DNA from: Acidobacteriota bacterium
GTDB lineage: Bacteria > Acidobacteriota > B3-B38 > Guanabaribacteriales > JAGGZT01
Direction of reading: 5' to 3'
Length of the DNA stretch: 38,544 nucleotides
Assembly: GCA_021161905.1 (NCBI GenBank)
Contig: JAGGZT010000016.1
Location: forward strand, 1 to 38,544
The notes under the pieces are model-generated. The model was not told the DNA's origin and did no database searches. It saw only the letters and a list, made by a program, of their open reading frames with translations. Positions 23,101 to 31,084 of the stretch are shown piece by piece. Numbering within the stretch: the first letter of the stretch is position 1; each line of letters opens with the position of its first letter. The translations under genes and the position numbers were made by a program.

Positions 23101-23752
23101 CTATAAAGAACAGATTGTAAGTTATTTTACCGCTAAGTTGAAAGAGGAAGGGAGGAGTGTATCCTCCGAGGAACGGGCTCTTCTTTCCCTCTGGGAGGAA
23201 GCTGGTGTCCCCCTTAAGGTTATCATTGAAGGGATAGATGTCGCCTTTCGGGATCGAGGTGAGCGGATACACTCCCTCTGTGACTGTCAAGGAGCAGTTC
23301 TTGAGCTCTGGCTTGACTATAAGAGTTCTACTCAGGCAGGTGTGGTGGTGAGCCCCAGACGAACAAAGCTTACCAATGAGGAACTCGATGAGCTTTTCTC
23401 CCGGGTTGCCTCTTCCTTCAATGCTGCCCGGTTTGCTGCCGAGAAGGAGAAGAATGTGAGGTTGATCGACATCTTGGATAGTTTCTTCAAGCGTCTCTTA
23501 GGGATAAGGGAGATATTTGGACAGGGGAAGTTCACTGTAGAGGATTTACGCCTTCAGCTTTTCGCCCTCGATTGGGAGCTTTCTGCCGTCCTTCCCCACG
23601 CCCTGGATGAAGGGGAGCTCTCCCGCCTTAGGGATGAGGCGGCGAAGGGGGGAGTTTCCCTTGACGATGAGGTTTCCTTCTCCCGCTATGTAGCAGAACA
23701 TCTTAGGAAGAGGTTGCATCTTCCTCCTCTCGTCGAATTTCTTCCACGGTAG
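23090..23752 (+). CDS. Hypothetical helical protein, partner of the upstream solenoid gene
   Basis: 220 aa, mostly helical, no signal peptide. I do not recognise a domain. Recognisable pieces are SVSSEERALLSLWEEAGVPL, DRGERIHSLCDCQGAVLELW with two close cysteines (C65, C67 region), FNAARFAAEKEKNVRLIDIL, and a C-terminal LRKRLHLPPLVEFLPR. It overlaps the end of the previous gene by 11 bases. Its last 50 bases also overlap, on the other strand, the 3' end of ricT. The first codons MMD use either of two adjacent starts (23090 or 23093). Confidence 0.68.
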   Translation: MMDSYKEQIVSYFTAKLKEEGRSVSSEERALLSLWEEAGVPLKVIIEGIDVAFRDRGERIHSLCDCQGAVLELWLDYKSSTQAGVVVSPRRTKLTNEELDELFSRVASSFNAARFAAEKEKNVRLIDILDSFFKRLLGIREIFGQGKFTVEDLRLQLFALDWELSAVLPHALDEGELSRLRDEAAKGGVSLDDEVSFSRYVAEHLRKRLHLPPLVEFLPR

Positions 23753-24413
23753 CTTCTTTTTCTTCCTCTCCTTCGGTTTTCCTCGCCTCGAAGGTAAGGC
23801 AGCACATAAGTCTTCCACAGAGACCGGAGATCTTCATTGGGTTTAAGGGGAGGTTTTGCTCCTTCGCCATCCTTATAGAAACCGGGGTGAACTCCTTGAG
23901 GAAGGAGGAGCAACATAAGGCACGACCACAAAGTCCCACCCCCGAGATGAGCTTTGCCTCATCCCGCACTCCAATCTGACGGAGTTCAATCCTCACCTTG
24001 AACTCTCGGGCAAGATCCTTGACCAACTCCCGGAAGTCCACCCTTCCATCGGCTCGGAAGTAGAATATCGCCTTCTTTCCTTGATTGATGAACTTCGCCT
24101 GGATGAGCTTCATTGGAAGCCCTCGTTTCTTTATCCGCTCAACACAGAAGGTGAAGGCGCGCTTATTCTTCTCTTTGAGCGTCTGATGGTATTTCAAGTC
24201 CTCAGCAGTGGCTAAGCGGATAATGGGGGGTAGCCTCTTGATGTATGGAGGGGGGAGGATCCGCGAGTTACCGAGAACCACCCTTCCCAATATCTCTTCA
24301 TCTCCAATTTTAATGATGCAGTAATCCCCCTTCTTTACCTTGAACCCGTTTGTGGAAACGAACTTTATCGGTCTTGTTTCATCTATTTCTACTGCTGCTG
24401 TTTCCATCTCCAC
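23703..24413 (-). CDS. ricT: PSP1-domain protein RicT/YaaT
   Basis: 236 aa. PSP1 core at about 15-155, then two cysteine clusters, LCGRALCCSSF (C162, C167, C168) and LCGRLMCCLTFE (C199, C204, C205), that in Bacillus subtilis RicT help bind iron-sulfur clusters in the RicAFT complex (RNA maturation, phosphorelay). It ends in an acidic tail. The start is GTG 24413 with GGAG seven bases before; ATG 24407 is a near alternative. The frame overlaps holB by 35 bases, and order tmk-holB-ricT is the one conserved in Firmicutes and several other phyla. No ricA or ricF is nearby. Confidence 0.9.
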   Translation of the reverse strand: MEMETAAVEIDETRPIKFVSTNGFKVKKGDYCIIKIGDEEILGRVVLGNSRILPPPYIKRLPPIIRLATAEDLKYHQTLKEKNKRAFTFCVERIKKRGLPMKLIQAKFINQGKKAIFYFRADGRVDFRELVKDLAREFKVRIELRQIGVRDEAKLISGVGLCGRALCCSSFLKEFTPVSIRMAKEQNLPLNPMKISGLCGRLMCCLTFEARKTEGEEEKEATVEEIRREEEDATSS

Positions 24414-25398
24414 ATCCTATCTCCGAAAGCGAAAGGAGAAGTTTCTTGGCAATATATTTCGGATTGACATTTGCAGAGAGTTCTTTCCCCATCTTCTCCA
24501 GCCTTAGGAGAAGATCGCTTCCCTCTATTCCTATCTTTGTCGCTAATTGTTCCAGCCTTTTTTCTTTTGAGTTTATGAGGAGCCTTGTTTCCCCTACGGT
24601 GGAGAGGATTATTGCATCCCTTATGAACTCTTTGAACAAGTCGATTTTTTCCAGAAACTCCTCCCGATCTAAGCCAGTCAGCTCTTGGGCAAGGTTTATT
24701 TGTTCGCCTATACTTCGTTTAGAGAGAGCCCGAGAAAGGAAGGAGAGGGTTTCGTTTTTCTTTCTCCGTGTCTCAGCAAGGTCAAGGGAGAGCGCGATGC
24801 CGATTCGTCCTTGGGAAATTTTAGCGAGCTCTTCCGCCTCATTTTTGTCCTTGCCCCACCCTTCCCGGAGGACCTCAGCAAGCCTTTCCACGGGAAACGG
24901 CTTGAATCGGTATGCCTGGCACCGGGAGCGGATGGTGGGGAGGAGGGAGAGATATTTAGTGGTAATGAGGATAAAGTGGGTGGTGTCGGTTGGCTCTTCG
25001 AGCACCTTGAGAAAGGCGTTTGCTGCCTCCGGGGTCATTCTATCCGCCTCGTCGATGATGAAGACCTTATATTTCCCCATAAAAGGTCGGAGAGAGTTCC
25101 CTTTAATGAGGCTTCGGATGTCGTCGATCGATATGGTTCTTTTCCCCTCCTCTGGAGCTATCAGTTGGATATCGGGATGTGAAGTTATCGCCAGTTTGCA
25201 GGAGGGACACGATCCGCAGGGGCGAGCCCCCGCACCCCCACAGGTTATCGCTCGGGCTAAGAGGATGGCAAAGGTTTTCTTCCCCACCCCAGAAGGACCG
25301 AAGAAAAGGAGGGAGTGGGGAAGTCTCCCTTTGGTAAGCGCTCTGGTGAGCCCTTTTTTTATCTCCTCGTTTCCTCTGAACTGATCGAAGCTTTCCAT
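24379..25398 (-). CDS. holB: DNA polymerase III delta' subunit
   Basis: Clamp-loader subunit of the replicative polymerase, 339 aa. Walker A GPSGVGKKT at 34-42, a zinc site with C53, C61, C64 and C67 (CGSCPSC), Walker B IIDEADRM at 114-121, and SRC at 158-160 in IRSRCQAYRF. The C-terminal half is the three-helix oligomerisation part. Length and context with tmk favour HolB over DnaX, which is usually longer and sits beside recR. The ATG at 25398 follows the tmk stop with one base between. Confidence 0.9.
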   Translation of the reverse strand: MESFDQFRGNEEIKKGLTRALTKGRLPHSLLFFGPSGVGKKTFAILLARAITCGGAGARPCGSCPSCKLAITSHPDIQLIAPEEGKRTISIDDIRSLIKGNSLRPFMGKYKVFIIDEADRMTPEAANAFLKVLEEPTDTTHFILITTKYLSLLPTIRSRCQAYRFKPFPVERLAEVLREGWGKDKNEAEELAKISQGRIGIALSLDLAETRRKKNETLSFLSRALSKRSIGEQINLAQELTGLDREEFLEKIDLFKEFIRDAIILSTVGETRLLINSKEKRLEQLATKIGIEGSDLLLRLEKMGKELSANVNPKYIAKKLLLSLSEIGCGDGNSSSRNR

Positions 25399-25399
25399 T

Positions 25400-26017
25400 T
25401 TAAAGTATCTTCCTTACCTCCTTCTCGACCCGCTTTGCCACCTCTTCCACCGGTAGATCTCCAGGGATGATCTTTATCCGCTCGGGATATCTTTTTGCCA
25501 ACTCGAGATAACCTTCTCTCACCCGTTTATGGAAGGCGAGTGGTTCCTTCTCAAAACTTTTGATTGCCTCGGAGCTAACTCGGGCAAGGGATGTTTCTGG
25601 AAGAAGGTCGAAAAGGAGGGTGAGATCGGGTGTGATATCCTCATCGAAGAGGATGAGTGCTTTTGTTACCAACTCTAAGGCGAGCCCTCGCCCATATCCT
25701 TGGTAGGCGATGGTGGAATCGATGAACCTATCTGAGAGTACGATTGCTCCCTGAGAAAGAGCGGGGAGGATTACCGACCGAAGATGTTCTCTTCTATCAG
25801 CGAGGAAGAGGAGGAGTTCTGCCTTAGGGTCGATTTCGGAAAGATCCCCCTCGAGTAAGAGCTCTCTTATCTTCGCGCCCAGCTTGGTTCCTCCTGGCTC
25901 CTTTGTTTCTACCACCTTAACCCCCTCCCTCTTGAGCTTAGTTGAGAGAAGAGTAAGCTGGGTTGTCTTTCCCGATCCCTCTATTCCTTCAAAGGTAATA
26001 AGCTTCCCTTTTTTCAT
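25400..26017 (-). CDS. tmk: Thymidylate kinase
   Basis: Phosphorylates dTMP to dTDP in the cytoplasm. It is 205 aa. The P-loop is GIEGSGKT (11-18), the acceptor-binding region TKEPGGTKLG at 38-47, DRF at 96-98 in place of the usual DRY, and a QGYGRG block at 106-111. It follows a terminator of the upstream AmrB-like gene by 16 bases, so the tmk-holB-ricT operon probably depends on readthrough or on a promoter inside that spacer. Confidence 0.94.
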   Translation of the reverse strand: MKKGKLITFEGIEGSGKTTQLTLLSTKLKREGVKVVETKEPGGTKLGAKIRELLLEGDLSEIDPKAELLLFLADRREHLRSVILPALSQGAIVLSDRFIDSTIAYQGYGRGLALELVTKALILFDEDITPDLTLLFDLLPETSLARVSSEAIKSFEKEPLAFHKRVREGYLELAKRYPERIKIIPGDLPVEEVAKRVEKEVRKIL

Positions 26018-26033
26018 CCTAACTTATAGTAGC

Positions 26034-26069
26034 ATAAAAAATAAGAGGGGAAAAGGTCTCCTCCCCTCT
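26034..26069 (-). terminator. Rho-independent terminator after the AmmeMemoRadiSam B gene
   Basis: On the minus strand AGAGGGGA (26069-26062), a 10-nt loop, TCCCCTCT (26051-26044), then TATTTTTTATG. An 8-bp perfect stem with a strong T-run, directly ahead of tmk. Confidence 0.82.
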
Positions 26070-26083
26070 AAGTTTTCCCCTCA

Positions 26084-26887
26084 TTACCAGATTATTATCC
26101 CGGCATATCCCACCACTTGGGAGTAATCCCGGTTTACATCCCCTGAGGTAGCATATTTTACCAAGCGGGCGTTTTCCGCTCCCAGCCTTTTTGCCGCTAT
26201 GATCGCAGATACTACTGGAGCAACGCCGCACATAGTGATGTTATAGGAGATCACCGTATCGAGAAGTTTTCTTGGGGAGAGTGCCAGTATCTCCTTTATC
26301 GCCAGCTTGTCCTTCTGCTCGGCGCTTTTTTGGTCCTCGTAATGGGTCATATCGCTACTTGCCACGATCAAAGTCTCCTCCTTGCTTTCCGTTATCGCTT
26401 CTGCTATCGCCTCACCTATATTCTCCAATTTGTTGTAGTCATGGGTGGCAAGCACTATGGGGACGATGGAGATGTCCTTCCTCAGATATTGGAGGAACGG
26501 AACCTGGACCTCGAGGGAGTGTTCGTAGAGATGCGCTTCCACATCCTGAGAGAGGGTATTTGATTTCTCAAGGATGGAGGTGGCAAGCTCATCGTCTATC
26601 TTCACCTCGCCGAATGGTAGCTCCCAACTTCCGCTGGTCATTATCGCTGCTTGTGCCCCGTAACCGGTGTGGTTCGGTCCCAAGATGATTATCCTTCTCG
26701 GTATCTCTACCTCGGAGAGTACCGCTCCCGCTACTCCTCCCGAGTAGATGTAGCCCGCATGAGGCGAGACTACCGCCTTTGCCTTTATCTTTTCCTTATC
26801 CGGGGCGATGAAATCTGCAAGCATCCTTTCCAGTTCTTTAGGGTTTGCCGGGTAGAAGCGCCCTGCTACCGCTGGCTTCCTAATCAT
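26084..26887 (-). CDS. amrB: AmmeMemoRadiSam system protein B (MEMO family)
   Basis: 267 aa. It starts MIRKPAVAGRFYPANPKELE and has SPHAGYIYSGGVAG at about 41-54 and GPNHTGYG at about 74-81, the histidine-containing blocks of the MEMO1 fold (related to extradiol dioxygenases). SDMTHYE with a third His is near 186-192. The bacterial proteins occur with AMMECR1-like and radical-SAM partners in a conserved but poorly understood system; neither partner is within this window. AAAGGAGGAAAAGG precedes the ATG. A terminator follows directly. Confidence 0.92.
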   Translation of the reverse strand: MIRKPAVAGRFYPANPKELERMLADFIAPDKEKIKAKAVVSPHAGYIYSGGVAGAVLSEVEIPRRIIILGPNHTGYGAQAAIMTSGSWELPFGEVKIDDELATSILEKSNTLSQDVEAHLYEHSLEVQVPFLQYLRKDISIVPIVLATHDYNKLENIGEAIAEAITESKEETLIVASSDMTHYEDQKSAEQKDKLAIKEILALSPRKLLDTVISYNITMCGVAPVVSAIIAAKRLGAENARLVKYATSGDVNRDYSQVVGYAGIIIW

Positions 26888-26963
26888 CCTTTTCCTCCTT
26901 GAAGGGAACCTTTAGTCATCGGTTCTCTTTAGATTTAATGTAGCTTAAAGGGCTCTTCTAATC

Positions 26964-26997
26964 AACAAAAATAAGGGGCGGGGTTCTTCCCCCGCCC
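26964..26997 (-). terminator. Rho-independent terminator after the HtrA gene
   Basis: On the minus strand GGGCGGGG (26997-26990), loop GAAGAA, CCCCGCCC (26983-26976), then CTTATTTTTGTTG. It lies 26 bases beyond the protease stop. Confidence 0.88.
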
Positions 26998-27022
26998 AGT
27001 CTCCTTGTAAGTGTTTTTTATG

Positions 27023-28534
27023 CTACTTCTTGCTCGGAAGCTCGATGGCGAGATAAACGGTTGTATCACCCCTCCTTAAAAGGATGAGGATGGTATCTCC
27101 TGGTTTCACTTTCCGCATCACTCGTTTGTAATCACGCACTGAACGGATGGGGATACGGTTTATCTCCTTTATCAGGTCTCCCCGCCTTATCCCCTGATAA
27201 TAAGCGATACTCCCAGGACGGACCTCGGTTACCACTACTCCCTCTTCTCCAGTATAGCCGAGCCTCCTCGCAAGCTCCGGTGTCAAGGTCTGTACCTTTA
27301 TCCCCAACTCGGAGGATACCTCAGGCGATGGCTTGGCGGATACCTCTTCACCGGGAAGCTCCTCTAATCGAGCAGTGAGAGTGAGTTTTTTCTTTCCCCT
27401 AAGTACGGTGAAACTTACCTTGGTTCCGGGGGCGGTTTTCGCCACCTTTATCGAGAGTTCGGTAGCCCCCTTTATCGGTTTCCCGTTCATCTCGAGGATG
27501 ATATCGCCCCGCTTAAAGCCGGCTTTATCCGCTGGGCTATCGGGAACGACACTGGCGACGATCACCCCTCCTGGACGAGAAAGCTTGAGAGCCTTTGCCA
27601 TAGTGGCATCGATCGTCTGGATGGTGACTCCGAGGTAGCCCCGGACCACCTTACCCTTGGTGATGAGTTGCTCCATCACCGCCTTCGCCATATTTATCGG
27701 GATAGCAAGGCCAATGCCAGCGAAGGTTCCCGTCCTCGTCTCGATGGCGGTGTTGATCCCGATGACCTCACCCCTCATATTGACTAAAGCACCGCCGGAA
27801 TTCCCTGGATTGATGGCAGCGTCGGTTTGGATGAAATCCTCGTACTTGGCGAGACCTACATTGGAACGTCCCTTAGCGCTGATTATCCCCGCAGTAACCG
27901 TGTTCTTTAGTTCCTTACTAAAAGGACTGCCGATGGCGAGAACCCATTCGCCCACCTCGATCTTATCGGAGTCGCCCAGTCTCGCTGCAGGGAGGTTCTT
28001 TCCTTCTATCTTGACCACTGCAACATCGGTCTTTGGGTCCCTTCCGATAAGCTTCGCCGGGAATTGGCGATCATCGGCTAAGGTAACGGTTATCTTGTCC
28101 GCCCCTTCCACCACATGGTTATTGGTTAGAATATAACCGTCTTTGGTGACGATGACCCCGGAGCCGAGCGCCCGTTGTCTTAGCTCCCCTCCAGGTGGTG
28201 ATCCGAAGAATTGGCGGAAGAACTCGTCTCCAAAGAAGTCCTTAAAGGGGTTTTCAAAAAAGGGGCTCTCTTTAGGAACCTTAACCACCTTCTCAGTAGA
28301 AAGGGTAACTACTGAGGGAATCACCAGCTTCGCTACCCGGGTGAAAAGAGGACTGGGATCATTACCGGCAGAAGGGGTGAGGGGTGGATAATCGGCTAAG
28401 GAGAGATTTCCCCCCTTCGTCCCAGCGTATGATTTATTGTCGCAGTTGAGTGAAGAGGTAAGCAAAATTCCAAGAACAAGCCCTACCCCTCCGAAGATGA
28501 GGGCGAGCACAACGATCTTTTTATTCGTTTTCAT
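27023..28534 (-). CDS. degP: Periplasmic serine protease Do, HtrA/DegP family
   Basis: Envelope protein-quality protease, 503 aa. A signal anchor is at about 8-28, followed by a Cys at 31. The trypsin-like domain carries H140 (ILTNNHVVEG), D170 (KTDVAVVKIEG) and S246 (NPGNSGGALVN). Two PDZ domains follow, at about 300-390 (YLGVTIQ...FKRGDIILEMNGKPI) and 410-495 (GIKVQTLT...RRGDLIKEINRIPI). An insertion rich in Phe and Pro (FFENPFKDFFGDEFFRQFFG), at about 92-111, corresponds to the regulatory LA loop. GGAGGAAG precedes the ATG; the gene is monocistronic. Confidence 0.95.
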   Translation of the reverse strand: MKTNKKIVVLALIFGGVGLVLGILLTSSLNCDNKSYAGTKGGNLSLADYPPLTPSAGNDPSPLFTRVAKLVIPSVVTLSTEKVVKVPKESPFFENPFKDFFGDEFFRQFFGSPPGGELRQRALGSGVIVTKDGYILTNNHVVEGADKITVTLADDRQFPAKLIGRDPKTDVAVVKIEGKNLPAARLGDSDKIEVGEWVLAIGSPFSKELKNTVTAGIISAKGRSNVGLAKYEDFIQTDAAINPGNSGGALVNMRGEVIGINTAIETRTGTFAGIGLAIPINMAKAVMEQLITKGKVVRGYLGVTIQTIDATMAKALKLSRPGGVIVASVVPDSPADKAGFKRGDIILEMNGKPIKGATELSIKVAKTAPGTKVSFTVLRGKKKLTLTARLEELPGEEVSAKPSPEVSSELGIKVQTLTPELARRLGYTGEEGVVVTEVRPGSIAYYQGIRRGDLIKEINRIPIRSVRDYKRVMRKVKPGDTILILLRRGDTTVYLAIELPSKK

Positions 28535-28620
28535 AATCTTCCTCCTTTTTATCTAATTCGTATCCTATGGCATTTCTCAATCTCCTCATTAATTTAGACG
28601 CTTTAAGAAAAGGTTTATCC

Positions 28621-28663
28621 ACAAAAAATGTAGCCCCCGCCGAAATAAAAAGCAAGCGGGGGC
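28621..28663 (-). terminator. Rho-independent terminator after the transaldolase gene
   Basis: On the minus strand GCCCCCGC (28663-28656), 15-nt A/T-rich loop, GCGGGGGC (28640-28633), TACATTTTTTGT. Perfect 8-bp G/C stem. Confidence 0.82.
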
Positions 28664-28674
28664 GGGGAGATATC

Positions 28675-29322
28675 TTATTTCCCCCTCAGTTTTTCCCAAT
28701 CATCGAGGAATCGTTTGAGCCCGATGTCGGTAAGGGGGTGGGCAAGTAGCTTCTCGATCACGGCAAAGGGGATGGTGGCGATGTGAGCACCGGCGAGCGC
28801 CGCTTCTACCACATGCATCGGGTGGCGCACACTTGCCACGATTATCTCCGTCTCGAAGCCGTAGTTTTCGTAGATGGTGACAATATCTCGGACGAGATCC
28901 ATTCCGAAACTGCTTATATCGTCGAGCCTTCCCACGAACGGGCTGACGAAGGTGGCACCTGCTTTCGCTGCGATTAATGCCTGAAGCGGCGAGAAGACAA
29001 GGGTGACATTGGTCTTTATCCCCTCTGCGCTCATCATCTTCACCGCCTTTACCCCTTCGCGGATGATAGGTACCTTTATTACGATGTTATCGGCGATCTT
29101 AGCGAGCTCCCTCGCCTCGGAGAGCATCCCCTCAGCATCTCTGCTAATCACCTCGGCACTTACCGGACCAGGTACTAAACGGCAGATCTCTGCAAGTACC
29201 TCCCGCGGTTCTCCTCCCGCCTTGTAAAGGAGGGAGGGATTGGTAGTGACCCCGTCGACTAACCCCATCTTCAATGCTTCTTTTATCTCATCTATCTTAG
29301 CGGTATCGATGAAGAATTTCAT
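28675..29322 (-). CDS. tal: Transaldolase, TalC/MipB-like short subfamily
   Basis: 215 aa, the short form of the family shared with fructose-6-phosphate aldolase. The Schiff-base lysine is K83 in NIVIKVPI; D6 in MKFFIDTA, the [13 protein letters not shown] block at 24-36 and [12 protein letters not shown] at 104-115 are all conserved. At the two positions that separate the activities in E. coli, this protein has Glu57 (AEVIS) and Phe129 (SPFVGR), as in transaldolase B, whereas the aldolase FSA has Gln and Tyr. So the transaldolase reaction of the pentose-phosphate pathway is favoured. GGGGGATG precedes the start region; the gene stands alone, divergent from galU. Confidence 0.88.
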   Translation of the reverse strand: MKFFIDTAKIDEIKEALKMGLVDGVTTNPSLLYKAGGEPREVLAEICRLVPGPVSAEVISRDAEGMLSEARELAKIADNIVIKVPIIREGVKAVKMMSAEGIKTNVTLVFSPLQALIAAKAGATFVSPFVGRLDDISSFGMDLVRDIVTIYENYGFETEIIVASVRHPMHVVEAALAGAHIATIPFAVIEKLLAHPLTDIGLKRFLDDWEKLRGK

Positions 29323-29410
29323 AATTTCATCCCCCTTTTTACTGAATGAACTTTTTCTTTATCTTACCATAAGTACAGGCGGGGGGGTAGATTTAACCCT
29401 TTATCTCTGA

Positions 29411-29416
29411 TATAAT
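29411..29416 (+). promoter_or_regulatory. Candidate -10 box of galU
   Basis: TATAAT at 29411-29416, 32 bases before the start codon in an A/T-rich stretch. The -35 at the right distance (TAGATT, 29388-29393) matches at only three of six positions. Confidence 0.45.
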
Positions 29417-29448
29417 TTTTAAAAATAAGAAGAAGCAAGGAGGAGAAG

Positions 29449-30312
29449 ATGAAGGTGCGGAAGGCGGTTTTTCCGGCAGCGGGTTTGGGGACGAGGTTCC
29501 TCCCGGCGACGAAGGCACAGCCTAAGGAAATGCTTCCCATTGTGGATAAACCTCTCATCCAATATGGGGTGGAGGAAGTGGTTGCTTCGGGGATAAAGGA
29601 TATCATCATTATCACTGGTCGAGGGAAAAACGCTATTGAGGACCACTTTGACATATCCTATGAGCTTGAGGAAACCCTGAAGGAACGGGGGAAGGAGAAG
29701 ATGCTCTCTCAGGTAAGGGAGATATCGGAACTTGCTGAGATCGCTTATATCCGCCAGAAGCAAGCACTGGGAGTAGGGCATGCGGTTTATCTCGCCAAAA
29801 ATTTGGTGGGAAGGGAACCTTTTGCCGTGCTTTTCGCCGACGATATCATCTATTCCGAAGTTCCCTGTACCAGACAGCTCGTCGAGGTGTTTGAGGAGGT
29901 TCAAGGAGCGGTTATCGCCATTCAGGAGGTTCCGGAGGATGAGGTTGAGAAATACGGAATAATAGCGGGGAAAGAGCTTTCCCCTGGTCTGTACCAGGTG
30001 GAGGATCTGGTGGAAAAGCCTCCTCCCTCGAAAGCCCCCTCAAATCTGGCTATCGTGGGACGTTATATCCTTACCCCGGAGATATTCGATGAGCTCGCCC
30101 ATATCGAGGTGGATCATACCGGAGAGCTTCAACTGACCACTGGGCTTCGCCTTCTCCTCAAGAAACAGAGGATATACGCTTATCGCTTCCAGGGCATCCG
30201 CTACGATGCGGGAAATAAGGTCGGCTTCCTCAAAGCCACGGTGGAGTATGCCTTGAGGAGAACCGACTTAGGGAAGGAATTCCGGGAATACCTAAAGAGC
30301 CTCGATCTTTAG
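29449..30312 (+). CDS. galU: UTP--glucose-1-phosphate uridylyltransferase
   Basis: Makes UDP-glucose for surface glycans. It is 287 aa. The nucleotidyltransferase signature is PAAGLGTRFLPATKAQPKEM at 9-28, then VDKPLIQYGVEE, a metal/UTP-binding region FADDIIY, and a VEKPPPSKAPSN block near 184-195, all as in bacterial GalU. AAGGAGGAG lies before the ATG. Its stop overlaps the stop of the opposing barrel gene. It may supply donors for the two glycan operons in the window. Confidence 0.95.
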   Translation: MKVRKAVFPAAGLGTRFLPATKAQPKEMLPIVDKPLIQYGVEEVVASGIKDIIIITGRGKNAIEDHFDISYELEETLKERGKEKMLSQVREISELAEIAYIRQKQALGVGHAVYLAKNLVGREPFAVLFADDIIYSEVPCTRQLVEVFEEVQGAVIAIQEVPEDEVEKYGIIAGKELSPGLYQVEDLVEKPPPSKAPSNLAIVGRYILTPEIFDELAHIEVDHTGELQLTTGLRLLLKKQRIYAYRFQGIRYDAGNKVGFLKATVEYALRRTDLGKEFREYLKSLDL

Positions 30313-31016
30313 AAATGGTAGGCAAGCCCGAAGCTTATTAGGAACCCCTTGAATTTTAGAGCCTCCATTTCTTCTATTTCCTCCACTTCAGGAGCTATGA
30401 AGAAAAAGGGGAATATTCCTTTGACCTCAGCGAGAACGCCGAATCTTTTACTAAAGGCAAACTCTATCCCGCCTGTGAGGTGCCATGCAAGCTCACCGGT
30501 ATATGTTCCAAGGGAGAGCTTGATGTTAGAAGTAGTAGACGATGCCTCCACTTTGATCAGTCCGAGATAACCCCCTATGCCACCGCCGAGGTAGGGGATT
30601 AGCAGGTATTCCCTCTTCCTTCCTAAAGGAAGGAGTTTGATGGTAAAAGTAAGGGGAATGGTCTCGAAAGTACCTTTTCCCTCTATCCTTTCCGCTATCC
30701 CCGAAAAGATGGTAGCCGAGGCGGTGGCGGTTTGCCGGTAATAGCCAAAGCCCGTAGCGAGTTCGAAGTGTTGTCCCACCATAGAGGAGAATTCAAACTC
30801 CATCCCGAAAGGGGAGGATATGGAAATTGTCCCTGCGAGTTCTTCTGAGTGATACTCGAGTAGATTGGCAAGATCACTCGCCGGGAAATAATCCGCCTTA
30901 ATGAGGAATGTATGTTTTAGTCCTCTTCTGTTCTTACTCCGGGGAAGAGGGAAGGCGAGCAAACTTGTTCCCCCAATAACGAGGAGAAAGATTATGAACA
31001 GCCCTTTTTTTATCAC
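30309..31016 (-). CDS. Small outer-membrane beta-barrel protein, copy 1
   Basis: 235 aa with a signal peptide (about 1-21, KKGLFIIFLLVIGGTSLLA). The rest has alternating strands with aromatic residues, for instance FEFSSMVGQHFELATGFGYY and YLLIPYLGGGIGGYLGLIKV, and ends in the strand GFLISFGLAYHF with a terminal Phe, the BamA recognition pattern. The GTG start at 31016 has GAGGAG and AAAGG upstream. It resembles the OmpW/OmpX-like small barrels by size and is a paralogue of the next gene upstream. The ligand is unknown. Confidence 0.82.
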   Translation of the reverse strand: MIKKGLFIIFLLVIGGTSLLAFPLPRSKNRRGLKHTFLIKADYFPASDLANLLEYHSEELAGTISISSPFGMEFEFSSMVGQHFELATGFGYYRQTATASATIFSGIAERIEGKGTFETIPLTFTIKLLPLGRKREYLLIPYLGGGIGGYLGLIKVEASSTTSNIKLSLGTYTGELAWHLTGGIEFAFSKRFGVLAEVKGIFPFFFIAPEVEEIEEMEALKFKGFLISFGLAYHF

Positions 31017-31084
31017 GACTATCCCTTTCTCCTCGTTATTTTACTCTTTCTTACCTCCCTTTGGCAACCAGTTCTTAAAGAGCC

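Noticed and set aside
24350-25384. A 344-aa plus-strand open frame opposite holB
   Set aside because: It is rich in Ser, Arg and Phe without any family motif and lies wholly across holB and the start of ricT, which have catalytic motifs. It is an antisense shadow.
27657-28136. Plus-strand open frame of 159 aa opposite the HtrA protease
   Set aside because: It covers the protease catalytic domain, has no start signal of its own and no recognisable fold.
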